From contig OY728160.1 of the NCBI GenBank assembly GCA_963277665.1, positions 49,522,605 to 49,586,604 on the forward strand: a stretch of DNA of 64,000 nt. Direction: 5' to 3'. Shown piece after piece: positions 47,049 through 58,547 of this stretch. Numbering within the stretch: the stretch's first letter is position 1; every line of letters starts with the position of its first letter. The translations under genes were made by a program, and so were the position numbers. This DNA comes from Viscum album (taxonomy: Eukaryota; Streptophyta; Magnoliopsida; Santalales; Viscaceae). Below the pieces are notes generated by a model. That model was not told where the DNA came from. It ran no database searches and saw nothing but the letters and a program-made list of their open reading frames with translations.

Positions 47049-49767
47049 ATGTCTGCGCAAATATATTGCAACGGTGAGGTAATTTATACCGAGCAGGGTT
47101 TTAGCTACAGTGTGCCACCTGCCAGAGTGGTAAATCTCCATGGTTTTATGAAATTTGATGTAGTTCATAATAAGATTCAATGTCTGTTAAAACTGATAGT
47201 TGAACAAGGAATCACTTCAATTAGATACCGACATCTTTAATATCTTGAGCGTATGTGGCTCAAAGAGTACCCTATAGTCGGTGATGAGGATTGGATGGAG
47301 GCCTTTCTGTTATTCAGGCAACAGTGTATTAATGGTTTGATGGAATTATTTTTTTTCATTTCTAATATTTATGTGGTGTGATCGATTACTACAGAAACAT
47401 ACTTTGTGAGCTCTGTAGAAGCTGTTCCTTCACCGCAATCTTATTCATTGCCTCCTCCTCATATGACTCTTGTGGAAGAATGTTATGAAGAAGATGATCA
47501 AAATTTGGAATTAAATGTAGATGAAATCCCTTTGTGTGCTGATATAGTGCTTGAATGTTTATCTGAGTAAGAAGAATATGGGGAGTCATCGGGAGATGAT
47601 GTGGTTGGGAATGAACATTCTATGGTTCCTTTGAAAGATAGACATCCACTACATCCACCAGTTAGTGGTAATCAGCCTTCAGTTTTGAGTTCCTTAGTTG
47701 AAGGAATGTTTCGTGAACAACATTTTTATTGGGATGTCATTACACTAGCTTCTTAATTCCCTGTCATTATAGGGAATATGCCTGCATCAAATGATAATTC
47801 CATATATGTTGGGCAGGAGTTTGAAAGTAAACTGACCATGAAAAATGTGATAAAGAAATACCACATTGAGTTACATTTCACATTTTTGGTCGATGATTTA
47901 AAGAAGACCAAATATATCATTTGTTGTGAAAAATATGGGTCAGAATGTAAATTTCAATTAAGATATATATTTGATAAAAATTATGGATGTTGGAAGATAA
48001 CCAAATTAGAAGGCCTGCACACTTGTCTGCATCTCATCTTGGCACATGATCACTCTTTCCTTGATGCAGAGTTTATATCTACTATTATTTGTGAGATGAT
48101 ACAAACATGTCAGGATGTTCCTGTTGCCCTTTTTCAGGAAAGAAGTCAACTATTGTATAACTATAAGATATCATAAAACAAATCTTGGAATGAAAAACAG
48201 AAATCCATTGTAAATGTGTATGGTGATTGGGATGAGTCTTATGCAATGTTTCCACAGGTTATGGAATTGTTGTCTCTCAATAATCATATTTTTTTTTCAT
48301 TTGTTTAGTGTTGAGTATGTATCCCAGAATCATCGAGTTGATTGGTTAAAGGTAATGTTCAATAGGATTTTTTGGGCATTTCGACCGTGAATTGCTTCCT
48401 TTCCCTATTGTAAACAATTTATTCAGATAGATGGAACATTCCTTTTTGTCAAGTATACATGTGTTCTACTCATTGCTGCCACACAGGATGGTAATCGCGC
48501 TCCTCTTCCACTTGCTTTTTCTATTGTTGATAAAGAAAATTTTGAATATTGGAGCTGGTTTTTGGCATGTGTACGTGTTCATGTCATGCAAAAACAGGGC
48601 GTGTGTATGATATCTGATCGTCATTGAGTGATTATATAGTCCATGAGTAGTGATGGGGTTTCTTGGACTGATCCTAATGTGTATCATCGTTATTTCATTA
48701 GAGATATTTAAAGTAATGTGCATAAGGATTTTAGAGATGAGGCCCTAAAGAAGGCGATCCTAAAGTTGGGTATGGTTTTCTAAACTTTCTTTTTTTAACA
48801 AAATTTAATATCCATTTTAATACATTATTATCATATGGTTTCAGCATATTAACCACAACAAGAAATATTTGATTGACATCTTGATGAGATTCGAACTGTT
48901 AATGAGGAGGTATATGAATATGTGATGCAAATTTCAAAGGAAAATGGTCATTAGCATATGATGGTGGCATGAGATACGAGAATATGACCACTAATAGAGT
49001 GGAGTGCATAAATGGGGTCCTCAAGGGTGAGCGCAAACTCCGAACCACAGGGTTAGTGCAAGAGACATTTTTTAGACATATTCACTACTTTGTTGACCAG
49101 TCCCAAAAGGCGTACAAGGGGATGGAAAATGGAATGCTTTTTACTCATCATTTTCAAAGTGATATTGACCAAATACGGAATGAGTCTTCAAGATGGAATG
49201 TTATAGCCTTTGATAGGGAAAAGATGAGCTTTCAGGTAAGACAATGCTATGACCATGGTACTTGCACTACTGGTGGAGTGTTTGTCATGATGTTAGCCAA
49301 CATGTACTATGATTCCAGTAGCTTTCAGGCATTGAGATATCCATGTGTACATGTTACCGCAGCTTAAGCTTTGGTAAATATATAATGGGAGCCATATATT
49401 GACCCAGTGTATCACATGAGCACATTGGTTTACTGTTATAGTGCTACTTGGATGCCTGTTAGTGACTACCATTCTATCACATTGCCTGCTGATCAACCAA
49501 CCATCGTCCCTGATATTTCCAGGTTTTCATAAGTTGGGTTTGGTTTCATTTATGATTTTTTCAATGACTGTCATTTTTCAAATTATTGACTTCATACTAC
49601 CAGGTTGCGGCCCCGAGGAAGACCGAAGTCAACTCACATTTGAAATGAGATGGATTGGCCTCGACAACAAGGAGGGGGAATACTATGCAGTTTTTGTCAC
49701 ACAGATGGACATACTCGTAAGAGATGTACCCAAGTGGAGGGATAGAGTTCTACACCTCTTCATCTAG
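47049..49767 (+). pseudogene. mudrA-type MULE transposase
   Basis: Starts at ATG 47049 (MSAQIYCNGEVIYTEQGFSY), like MULE N-termini, with TAA at 47238. An acidic linker leads to a domain at 47778-48176 (YVGQEFESKLTMKNVIKKYH, CCEKYGSECKFQLR, CWKITKLEGLHTC), the usual DNA-binding region. The catalytic core has PYCKQFIQIDGTFL (Asp codon 48430), AATQDGNRAPLPLAFSIVDK and ISDRH (Asp codon 48616), followed by stops TGA 48625 and TAG. TTNRVECINGVLKGERKL (48984) leads to a SWIM-type end, SFQALRYPCVHVTAA, in which the first CxC pair is lost. A knuckle CSFCHTDGHTRKRC lies at ~49685-49727 in a shifted frame. Introns near 48780-48850 are likely. Confidence 0.88.
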
Positions 49768-50114
49768 GATCGAGTCTATGTACCACATCATTTATATGTG
49801 TATGTTGTTTTTTATGTAAGTGTTTCATTATTGAATCCTTTTATTTATGTCCGGCTCCATTTTTGAAATTTTTGAATTTTGGTTTGTCTCATTTTTGGAT
49901 TTTATCATAATGAATTTTATGATACTAAAATCATTAAAAAAATAAACACTGAACAAAAATGAATATATCATGCTTCCACAACTTCAATTCAGGTTTCTCG
50001 TCACTACTACTTTATTTTCTACCTTATTTTGCTTGTTGTACATTTTTTTAAATAAAAGTTTAAATTTTTTATTTAATTCACTAGTAAAAATTAATGATGA
50101 TATCATGTGTGCAG
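49768..50114 (+). other. Spacer or intron between transposase and PMD gene
   Basis: T-rich, non-coding, ending in TGTGTGCAG directly before ATGGATGG. That is a good splice acceptor, so the PMD part may be joined to the transposase transcript. Confidence 0.5.
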
Positions 50115-52290
50115 ATGGATGGTTTTCCATTACATAAATCTCACGCTACTCATGTATCGCAGATGATTTTAGAGGGACGTCCTGTGCCTCCATTGAGTGT
50201 ACGTAGATCTCACCATTTCCATCATACTGCACTAACTCCTGCTATATTCCCCCTTCTTCGTCGAGCTGGATTCTATAGATTTGGGATGTGTGACTTCACA
50301 TTTCATGATCATCAGCTCATTGTTGCACTTTTAGAGAGATGGAGGCTAGAGTCGCATACTTCCCATTTTTGTGAGGGGGAGATGACTATTACGTTACAGG
50401 ATGTGGCCATTATGTTGGGCCTCCCTATCGACGAACATTCTCTGACAGACCAAGTTCCATCAGATTTGCCTGAGATTTTTCATAGACTACTTGGAATAGT
50501 GGTCCAGGATAATGGTAGGACCATCATCGGTGGTAGATTGTAGATGCCTTGGTTAGACCAGCACTTCACACATTTACCAGATGATACTGATGACATCATC
50601 TACTGTGATTTTCACACGCTTATATTTTGAGGCTGATAAGTGTCACGGTTTTTGTTGACCACTCTAATAATTTTGTGCACCTGATGTATTTATCATTTTT
50701 GGAGGATTTGGACAAGGAAGGCTAGTATAGCTAGGGGTCTTCTTGTCTAGCATATACATACAGTGCCATATGCAGTGCATGTCGCATCGATAAGATGCAG
50801 ATCATAGGATGCATGGTTCTTCTACAGATGTGGGTATGGGGGCACGTCCCTCGTTTAGCTCCACAAGACTGTGTGCCATTACTCATTGATATTGTAGTAG
50901 AGGCTCCATGTGGATGTTGGTTTGTTATTAATTCTTCCTAATATCTAAATTAATGGTATAATATTATATTGTGAAATGTGAAAAAATGTTTTATACAGGT
51001 GGAGTCAGGCGCATTGACATTCAGATTCTCCCAGACATGATGTTCACGCCTACAGACTTATGTTAGACAACATTCGACCATATGATGTAAGTGATTATTA
51101 TTTATATTGTTATATCTTTACTCTTCACTATTCATTTATTAATTTATTAATTTATTATTCATTTTTCCATTAATATTACTTGGATTCCATATACATATTC
51201 TATCCTTCAGAGTCTGTAGCCATACTATACAGCGATGCTTGTCATCGGCTCATGCAGGGTTCCACTGATTCATTTTTATATAGTCTAGTGGCATCAGACA
51301 GATAGGTTTATGAGGCATTTTGGATTCCTTCTGCCAGTTCTTGACCCACCCATTCAGTTGGATTCATTGTATTCCCTGAACATGTTAAGGAAAAGGGATT
51401 TTTATTGGAGGAGATTCAATGCCAGATATGTTTCATTATGGGACAGACAACGGGAGTCCCAATTTCGAGGGCCAGGGACAATATTTTTTCATTTGATAGA
51501 TCAAAATTATTATGCAGGGTGGTACATCAGGTCCCCGGTCAGATTTCTGACATGGCATTGATGGGGCTTTCATGATTTGGTATGCATTCTTACTTCCACT
51601 GTTCAAAAGTTTTTTTATTAATATTAGTTAACAATGGAATTTTTTTTCCAGGATGATCATATTTGTCATCTACTTAATATTACTGATCTAGTGGAGAGTT
51701 TTTCCTTTGACCCGACATATTTTCACACCCTTGTGGCATAGCTGCTTTTGTTGATGGATAGGATTAATCATGGCCTTTTCTTTGATCCACCACCTGTTGT
51801 GGAGGCCGAAGAGTCTGCTGAGCCTCACATAGATGTACTTGGGTGTGATGACCATGTTATGGATGATGTTGTTCCATAGGAGGAGGGTGTCTAGATTGCT
51901 TGACCACATGCTATTGTTCCACTGGAGGAGGGTGTTCATCATGATCAGTCAGATCCTCCTCCAGCTTCTCAGGCATAACCACCGTTACATACAGACAATG
52001 AATGGCCTGAGATTAGTTCTTTATTGCAGTCATCCGAAGCAGAGCAGCCATCTACTTCCTATATTGGTGATACTTCTTGCCAGCTTCCACTATCCTTAGA
52101 TGCAAGCAAGGGTGCAGGCGGTTAGACTGTACATCCACCTCCTATCGCATAGGAGGATGTAGAGGTGGTTGTCGATGAGGATGTGTAGCATACGCTACAG
52201 CACAGACATAGACATACATGGCGTGGGCACATCTAGTATACGTCTGGATGTGGGATAGAGGAGCATCCATGCCCGAGGCATAGATTAGGT
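50115..52290 (+). pseudogene. Plant mobile domain (PMD, MAIN/MAIL-like) gene carried by the MULE
   Basis: PMD proteins occur both as plant genes and inside transposons; their role in transposition is unknown. From ATG 50115: LLRRAGFYRFGMCDFTFHDH, VALLERWRLESHTSHFCEGE and TITLQDVAIMLGLPIDEHSL are diagnostic (50240-50450). TAG at 50541 follows. Further PMD pieces appear in other frames: YLSFLEDLDKEG-stop-YS-stop-GSSCLAYTY (50695-50760), IIGCMVLLQMWVWGHVPRLA (50800-50866), VPLIHFYIV-stop-WHQTDRFMRHFG (51259) and DFYWRRFNARYVSLWDRQRE (51385-51450). A disordered acidic, proline-containing tail (51690-52290) ends it. AT-rich gaps near 50940-51000, 51090-51200 and 51580-51650 look like introns. Stops show it is dead. 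Confidence 0.85.
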
Positions 52291-52299
52291 TGATATTTG

Positions 52300-54639
52300 A
52301 TTTATGATACATTGTTTATGTGTCTTACTATTATCATTTATAGACGTCTATTCTTTTTTTAATAGGTGTCTTACTATTATAAAATTATATAACAATATAT
52401 ATATATATATTTATAATTAATAATATGATTAAATTAATTAATAAATATTAATTATATTAATTATTTTGAAATCAAATAGATTCTGGATGAAAAGATGCGT
52501 GAACCTGGGGAAATCTTGAAAAATATTATTGATCTCAATGATTTAAAATTAGATGTAAAATCCTAGAATATCTTGGAGCATGATTATTTGTTTACAAAAA
52601 ATAAATTGCATGAAGAAGAATTTGAATGAATAATGGATATTTGTGAAGAGTAGATGATTATGATTGAATATGAGAATAACTACAACATGATCTTCCTGAA
52701 CATCACTTGGTTCAAGAAATTAACTTATATGAGTTTGTCTATATTATATGTGTCTCTTCATAATATGAGAGATAATCATTCCATATATTTTAAACCCTTT
52801 AAAATCATCTAAAATAGACTTTAATATTCTCTAAATCATTTAGTTCTATAATCCCCCATAGTGTTCTCGAGTCTGGAACATTTTCATCATTATTTGTGAA
52901 CAAACACAACCAAAAATATCCAAAACATCATCTATGTATATTTTTAAAAAAATATTGAATAACACAAAAATATAATCATTATCTACTTGCCCTATAATCA
53001 TATAAATGTATCGGGATCTCAAAGATATTTTTCGATGGGACAACTTAAAGAGTGAGATTATTGAGTATGCATCTCAAATCATAGTTTTACAGTAAGTAAA
53101 GGATGAATGAATGAGGTAAAAGTGGATGATTAAACTTTTACCCATTAAAATATAAAACATCACCATGTAATTCATCATAGGTCTTTTATAGACCTATATT
53201 ATAAATAATTCCATTCAGTTTATAGTTGATCAACTTACAATGCTTTCTAACTTCATTACTATTTGAGAGTATTTTACACTCTATCAACATACCAATATAT
53301 AAATAAAGAGGTAAGTTAACATGGATTAAATCTTTATATTCTATCTAATAGAGACCCATGGATCTCTATGATGTTTTGGGGAATTATTTAACAAGCATTG
53401 GATACAAAAATGAGATTTTAACTACTTACCACACTTAAACTAAGAGTAAGTCTAAAAGGATCATTCATAGGCTTGAAGATCAGCTAATATATTTCTTGAT
53501 CCATTTCAGGGGATATTGTGATTGACAAAATATATTTGTGGAATTCATATATCATAACAGTTTCCACTATAGAATAAAAATGGAACCATATGAGGATCTT
53601 TATATAAATAGATGTATAACTACCACATATTGGGATGATGTGAGTGAGTGAAAGATGCTATGATTATATCTTTCTCAATATATGTTAGTGAATACTTAAT
53701 ACATTCAACAAAATATTAAGTTAGTAGAAATTACAATGAATATTCATGCTAGGATTCATAGGCTTACTCACAATGTTTATTATAAGAGCCTCTTTGGATA
53801 TTATATTTCTTCATCATGGTTAGATCATGTTTTAGTATCCTGAAAAATAAGCATTAAAGAAGATCATCCTTTATGAAGTTATATATGTTTTCAAATCATG
53901 ACATTTATAATCCGAAGGTAAATTCTAGTGTATTCTTTGTATTAGAACATATTGAAAACCATTATTGGAAAAAATTTCCATTATAAAGATTTTTATGAGT
54001 GTTTCCCTTGAGGGGGAGATAAATGAAGAAATATGAAATTACTACTATAATTATCATATTCATTAGAATCAAACCTAATTGTTGTAGAATGTTCAGGAAG
54101 ATCATGTTATTAAAAGAAGAATTTTTTTCTAAATCCCTCTTCCTTTGATAGAAAAAAAAATAAACTGAATAAGAAGAGGTTGTAATTCAATTAATCAAAG
54201 ACATACAAAAAGTTAAAGTATGAATGCGCTCAAATTCCACTTATCCTTTATTTTTTCATTTGAGTATTTTTGATCTATTAGTTAATGTTAGTGCATTAAT
54301 TTTAGGTTAATTATTCTAATAAAGTTACATATCACATTTAATATCTTCATTCTGAAATAAATTTGGAATACCCTTGATTATAAGTGCATAAGTTCTTGTT
54401 TCATGTGGTATCATGATCAGTTGGTAGAGGATGACATTATTTCCCAAATCCAGTAGTGCGCCAAAAATATCTATTAATAATTATTTAATGAATATCTATT
54501 ATTCATGAATATTTACTAATATTTATTAACAGTATTTCAATATTTTCTATTATTTAATTGATATTTATTAATATTTCTTAATTTTTACTTTCAGTGTATT
54601 AGTTTTTAATTAATATTTATAAATATTGAAGAAATATTT
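52300..54639. other. Unexplained 2.3 kb in the MULE right half
   Basis: AT-rich, with no protein I recognise. A broken plus-strand frame at 52480-52800 contains ILDEKMREPGEILKNIIDLN and is interrupted by several stops. The rest (52850-54600) holds only short frames. It could be intron, 3' untranslated DNA or captured host sequence. Confidence 0.4.
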
Positions 54640-54877
54640 AATCTCTCTGTGGGATGTGTGAACCCCGTTCACGCATCCCTCCTCAAGGGAGGATGCGTTA
54701 ACGGGGTTCACGAATCTTCAGTGGGGACAATGATGCGTGAACCCCATTCAGGCATCCTTCTACGGCGAAGGATGCGTGAACAACGTTCACGCATCCAAGA
54801 CCCATTTTTAAAAATACGGGAACCCAGATCCCCTTTCCTGAATTTTTTTTATAAAACCAAAAAAAGAAAGTTTACTC
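54640..54877 (-). repeat. MULE terminal inverted repeat, right
   Basis: Inverted partner of the left end, ~30 bp longer because it has one more palindromic unit. 54770-54796 is a perfect palindrome: 12-base arms GGATGCGTGAAC and GTTCACGCATCC around AAC. Confidence 0.92.
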
Positions 54878-54886
54878 GTTTTCTAT
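54878..54886. other. MULE target site duplication, right (GTTTTCTAT)
   Basis: Matches 45508-45516 at 7 of 9 bases. Confidence 0.55.
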
Positions 54887-55414
54887 AACTTGGGGCCCCC
54901 TTTTTTTATATAACAAGAATTCCTCCAAAAAAGTAGTCTCATGATGGTTTCTTCTATCATGCCAAGGGCTTGTGGGGGGAACACGCATACCCTAGTCATT
55001 ATATTCTATGGTCTCTTATATTCACTGCAAGACATGGATTCTTGGGAGATCAGGGTTTATATGATCACCAGTACATATATAAAGGCACCAGTATAGGTTC
55101 CCCATGCATTCCAGGACTTGTGTCGCATGAGGTTCCATATCTCATGCGATCATGTGATTAGGGAAGAAGCCTTTCACGAGGCCTCATGAAAATTCACAGG
55201 GGGGGGAGTATGTGATCTTGTGATCTTATGAGGATCATGTGACGGGTTCTTTAGAAGAACTTCTATGGTGTATTACCATAGGATGGATTTCTCTTCATTT
55301 CCTGGAGAGGTTCCCAAAAGGCGGCGGTCAACACCTTTGTCCTTAAGCATTTCCCCTTTTTTCAGATCTCTTACCCTCTCACCCTTTGTGTTGTGTTTTT
55401 CTGGAGTTGAGGGG

Positions 55415-55423
55415 TTTTATATA
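55415..55423 (-). promoter_or_regulatory. TATA box of the minus-strand LTR
   Basis: Minus strand reads ACTATATAAAACCCCTC followed by CA-rich sequence, a good plant TATA context. Confidence 0.6.
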
Positions 55424-56553
55424 GTCTATGTGGGTCTAAGGGAGGCATCACTTTTTATGGGATTAAGGACATTTACTCACAGCGTCGCATGTTGAGAAAA
55501 AAAATGAAATAATTTCGATGAAAAACATGTGAAGGATAAAAGGGTTTGCAGTCATAAAATGACTCCAAAAAACGTATTGGTTTCCTTCTTCTCAGTCTCA
55601 TGATCAAGTGGTGATCATGTAATAGCTTCGAATCCATCCATAGTTTGTCACGCAAGGCTGACATGGCTCATGTTGGTTTTGTACTAATTTTCTTTGTTTG
55701 GTCACATGATCATGGAACAATCGTGTGATAGACTTGGATACTATCAGTGAGACATGAAAGAGACCACTAGGGCTCATTGATGCCTCTATTTTATGGTTTA
55801 GAGCCTTAACGTGAGTTAAAAATAAGTGGTTGTGAAAAGGGGTGAGTGTTTGGTGTGTGTCTAACTAGGGTGTCCGGAGGTTGAAGACAACTGCTCTTCT
55901 GGCGCATGGGTGCATCTGGTTTGAGTTTGAAATCGGTGATATTGAGTGGACGACTGGGATCAGAGTGGACATGATTGGACCTCATGGATCATCAATGACT
56001 TGATCTAAAAACCCTGATTTGGTCTCACAAAAAAATTTCTTGTCCCACTTTGAAATCCTACACCTTCCTCCATTCAGCTTATAATCCATTCGGTAGATGC
56101 TGTTAGTTCGAGCCAGTAATGGCGTTAGCAACCAAACCATCTGCATCACCCTCCACCCAGTAGGCCACAGCCCACTTATGCAAGATTGTGACTATGATCA
56201 TGTGCACCTAAGGCCCTATATGGTCCTGGTCTAATCCTTTCGAGAGACATGCTTCTCTACAGGCCCGCCAGTTGGCTTGGGATGACTCCCATGGGCTTGG
56301 GTGACCTAGTCTCACATGTTCCATGGTTGAGTTGGCCCAGCTGGATGGAGGTGCTAGCCATATTTTTTAATGTTGTGGTATCAATCTCTTAACTATGAAA
56401 GATGAAATTATTAGTGGAATATTGGGTCCAATATATGTTTCTTTAAACCATAGGTCCTCTTCTGTGTTCTAGTCCATATATTAATTCATCATATAGAACG
56501 ACTCTTGTATATTTGGAAAAAATTTGGGACATGCACAAATATTGGTGCTAACA

Positions 56554-56567
56554 AATTCCCCCCATTC
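56554..56567 (-). other. Polypurine tract of the minus-strand retroelement
   Basis: GAATGGGGGGAATT on the minus strand abuts TGTTAGCACC. Confidence 0.6.
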
Positions 56568-56667
56568 AAATTAGATTACTTGGACTGAAAAAAATCTAAT
56601 TATAAGGTATACTTAGAACACTTTTCTACACATCTAAATATATAATGTTCCATGTTATTGAACTCAT

Positions 56668-57837
56668 TAAGAGGATCGATTTTGGGTATGTCTGAGGAGC
56701 TCCCAAGTGCTAAAAAGATGATAAATCTATCCATAGTTTCTCCGCATAATCTAATATGGGTAATATTTTTGACATAGGGGATGGATACCCAAAAATTGGA
56801 ATGTATATGAAAATTTTAAAAAGAAATAAAGATAGGGTGGAAGGGAATAAGTGGATGGATCCAAAGTAAAATACTTGGATGTCACTATATAACCCATGAG
56901 GATGGGAATCAAGTCGTACGTTGTTTTGAAATATATCACTATACAGATCAAACTCATTCATAGGAGCAGAGATTCATTGATATGGAACTCTATGAAGAAT
57001 GTAATTATGTATATCTACCTCATATTAATTGGGGAAATTTCACAATCTTGTGATAAAATCCCTATTGTAGAATTGTTTCTTAGTAGAGATATTGATAAGA
57101 TAATCCACTCTATATTTCCTTTATGTGTAATACCAAACATATCCAATTTCCTGGATTTGAGTTCTTGACATTTAACAGGTTTCCTTTTGAAGAAATTTCA
57201 TGAATTCCCATCATCATGAAATGCTTAATTGATTCTCTTGTTGTAGTATTCTTGAGAGGGTCTATTTTGGGTATGTCTGAGGAGATCTCAGGTGCTATGA
57301 CATCAGGCCATAGTTTCTCAGGATAATCCAATAAGGGAAATAATTTTGACATAGGGGATAGATACCATAAAATTGTAATGTAAATGAAAATTCTAAAATT
57401 AAAAAGGGATAGGGTGGAAGGAAACATGTGGTTTGATCCAAAGTAAAATACTTGGATGGCACTATGTATCCCATGAGGATGGGAATCAATTCATACATAG
57501 TTATGAAATATATCACTATGAATATCAAACTCATTCATAGGAGCAAAGGTTCATTGATATGGAACTCCATGAAGAATGTACTTATGTAGATCTAGCTCAT
57601 ATATAATAGGGAAAATGTCACTATCTTGTGATAAAATCCATGGTAGAGAATTGTGTCTTAGTAGATATATTGATCAGATCATCCACTATGTATGTCCATC
57701 CTGTATAATACCAAACAGATCCAATTTCCTGGATTTGACTTCCTAACATTTAACAGGTTTCCTTTTGAAGAAATTTCATGAATGCCCATCATCATGAAAT
57801 ACTTCATTGATGCTCTTACAGCATTAGTCTTGGGATC
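56668..57837 (-). repeat. Tandem duplication, ~580-bp unit, two copies
   Basis: The block beginning TTTGGGTATGTCTGAGGAG at ~56681 recurs at ~57266; AACAGGTTTCC recurs 578 bp apart (57174 and 57752). On the minus strand both copies encode YFMMMGIHEISSKGNLLNV-like and FPSTLSLF.F.IFIYI peptides in open stretches up to ~105 codons. I do not recognise the protein. By position it would lie just before the 3' LTR of the minus-strand element. Confidence 0.75.
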
Positions 57838-58282
57838 GTCTGGTTTAAAAGGAATATTTGGATATAGCATCATTCCTGAAGTTGAAATTCTCTAAATTTC
57901 TCCTAATTTATGGGACGTAACAAGAATAATATGATTTTTTTCAATGGTCATATAGAGGGACCTAAAATATTTTTATCTTTTCCATTTCTCTTTTCCCTAA
58001 CTTTTTCCTAAGATTCATATGGGGAAGACTTAGCTATAATGGAATTGACTTTTTTCCCCGACCGTCTTTTTATAGGTTTCTGACACAAGAAGTTTTTATG
58101 CCTCTTCCATTTTATAGATGCTCAATATTTCTTGGATCACACAATGTATGTATCCAGTGAGAAGGAAATCATCTTTTTTCCAAGATTCCTTTATTGGGTT
58201 TTCACCTTCGCAAGCATTTTTTTTCATGTTTTTATATGGTATTTCAAGGTATACCATCACTATGTTATAGTTTATGGTCTTC

Positions 58283-58490
58283 CATCTCAGAACTTTGGGA
58301 TTTCGTGTAGTTTAAAGTCTTACCGCCAGGACTTTTGGTGTTCCATGTAGTTTAAAGTATTACCTACAATAATTTTGGTGTTATATTTGGTTTAAAGTCA
58401 TACCACCAGGGCATTGGTGTGACACGTTGTTGAAAGTGTACCTACCAGGACATTATTGTTACATGAAGTTTAAAGAATTACGGTCATAAC
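58283..58490. repeat. ~50-bp tandem repeat with GTAGTTTAAAGT core
   Basis: Four to five units: TTGGTGTTCCATGTAGTTTAAAG, then a TACCACCAGGRC-like segment. Cores near 58299, 58347, 58390 and 58464. Confidence 0.75.
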
Positions 58491-58547
58491 TTTTATGGAA
58501 TATGGGTCCAGGAAAATAGGGGTGACTAAAAATACTATGGGGGGTTG

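Larger units (their letters stand above)
45517..54877 (+). mobile_element. Mutator-like element (MULE) with plant mobile domain gene, ~9.4 kb
   Basis: Long inverted repeats at 45517-45722 and 54640-54877 bound the element. The flanks GGTTTCTAA (45508-45516) and GTTTTCTAT (54878-54886) match at 7 of 9 positions, fitting an aged 9-bp MULE target duplication. Inside, on the plus strand, are a mudrA-type transposase and then a plant mobile domain protein, both broken. The bounding repeats plus the MULE transposase make the class firm. Confidence 0.9.
54878..56553 (-). repeat. Minus-strand LTR, U3 end, interrupted by the MULE
   Basis: On the minus strand a purine tract GAATGGGGGGAATT (56567-56554) is followed by TGTTAGCACC (56553-56544), the form of a 3' LTR start. 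About 1130 bp further along that strand is a TATA box (55423-55415). The LTR would continue left past the MULE into 45516 and below. The other end is not identified. Confidence 0.6.

Noticed and set aside
50094..50543. PMD exon as an intact single-exon host gene
   Set aside because: Later PMD segments continue beyond 50543 in other frames with stops, and the whole lies between MULE termini.
56668..57837. Endogenous pararetrovirus movement or coat protein
   Set aside because: I considered this for the minus-strand peptides but see no diagnostic motif.
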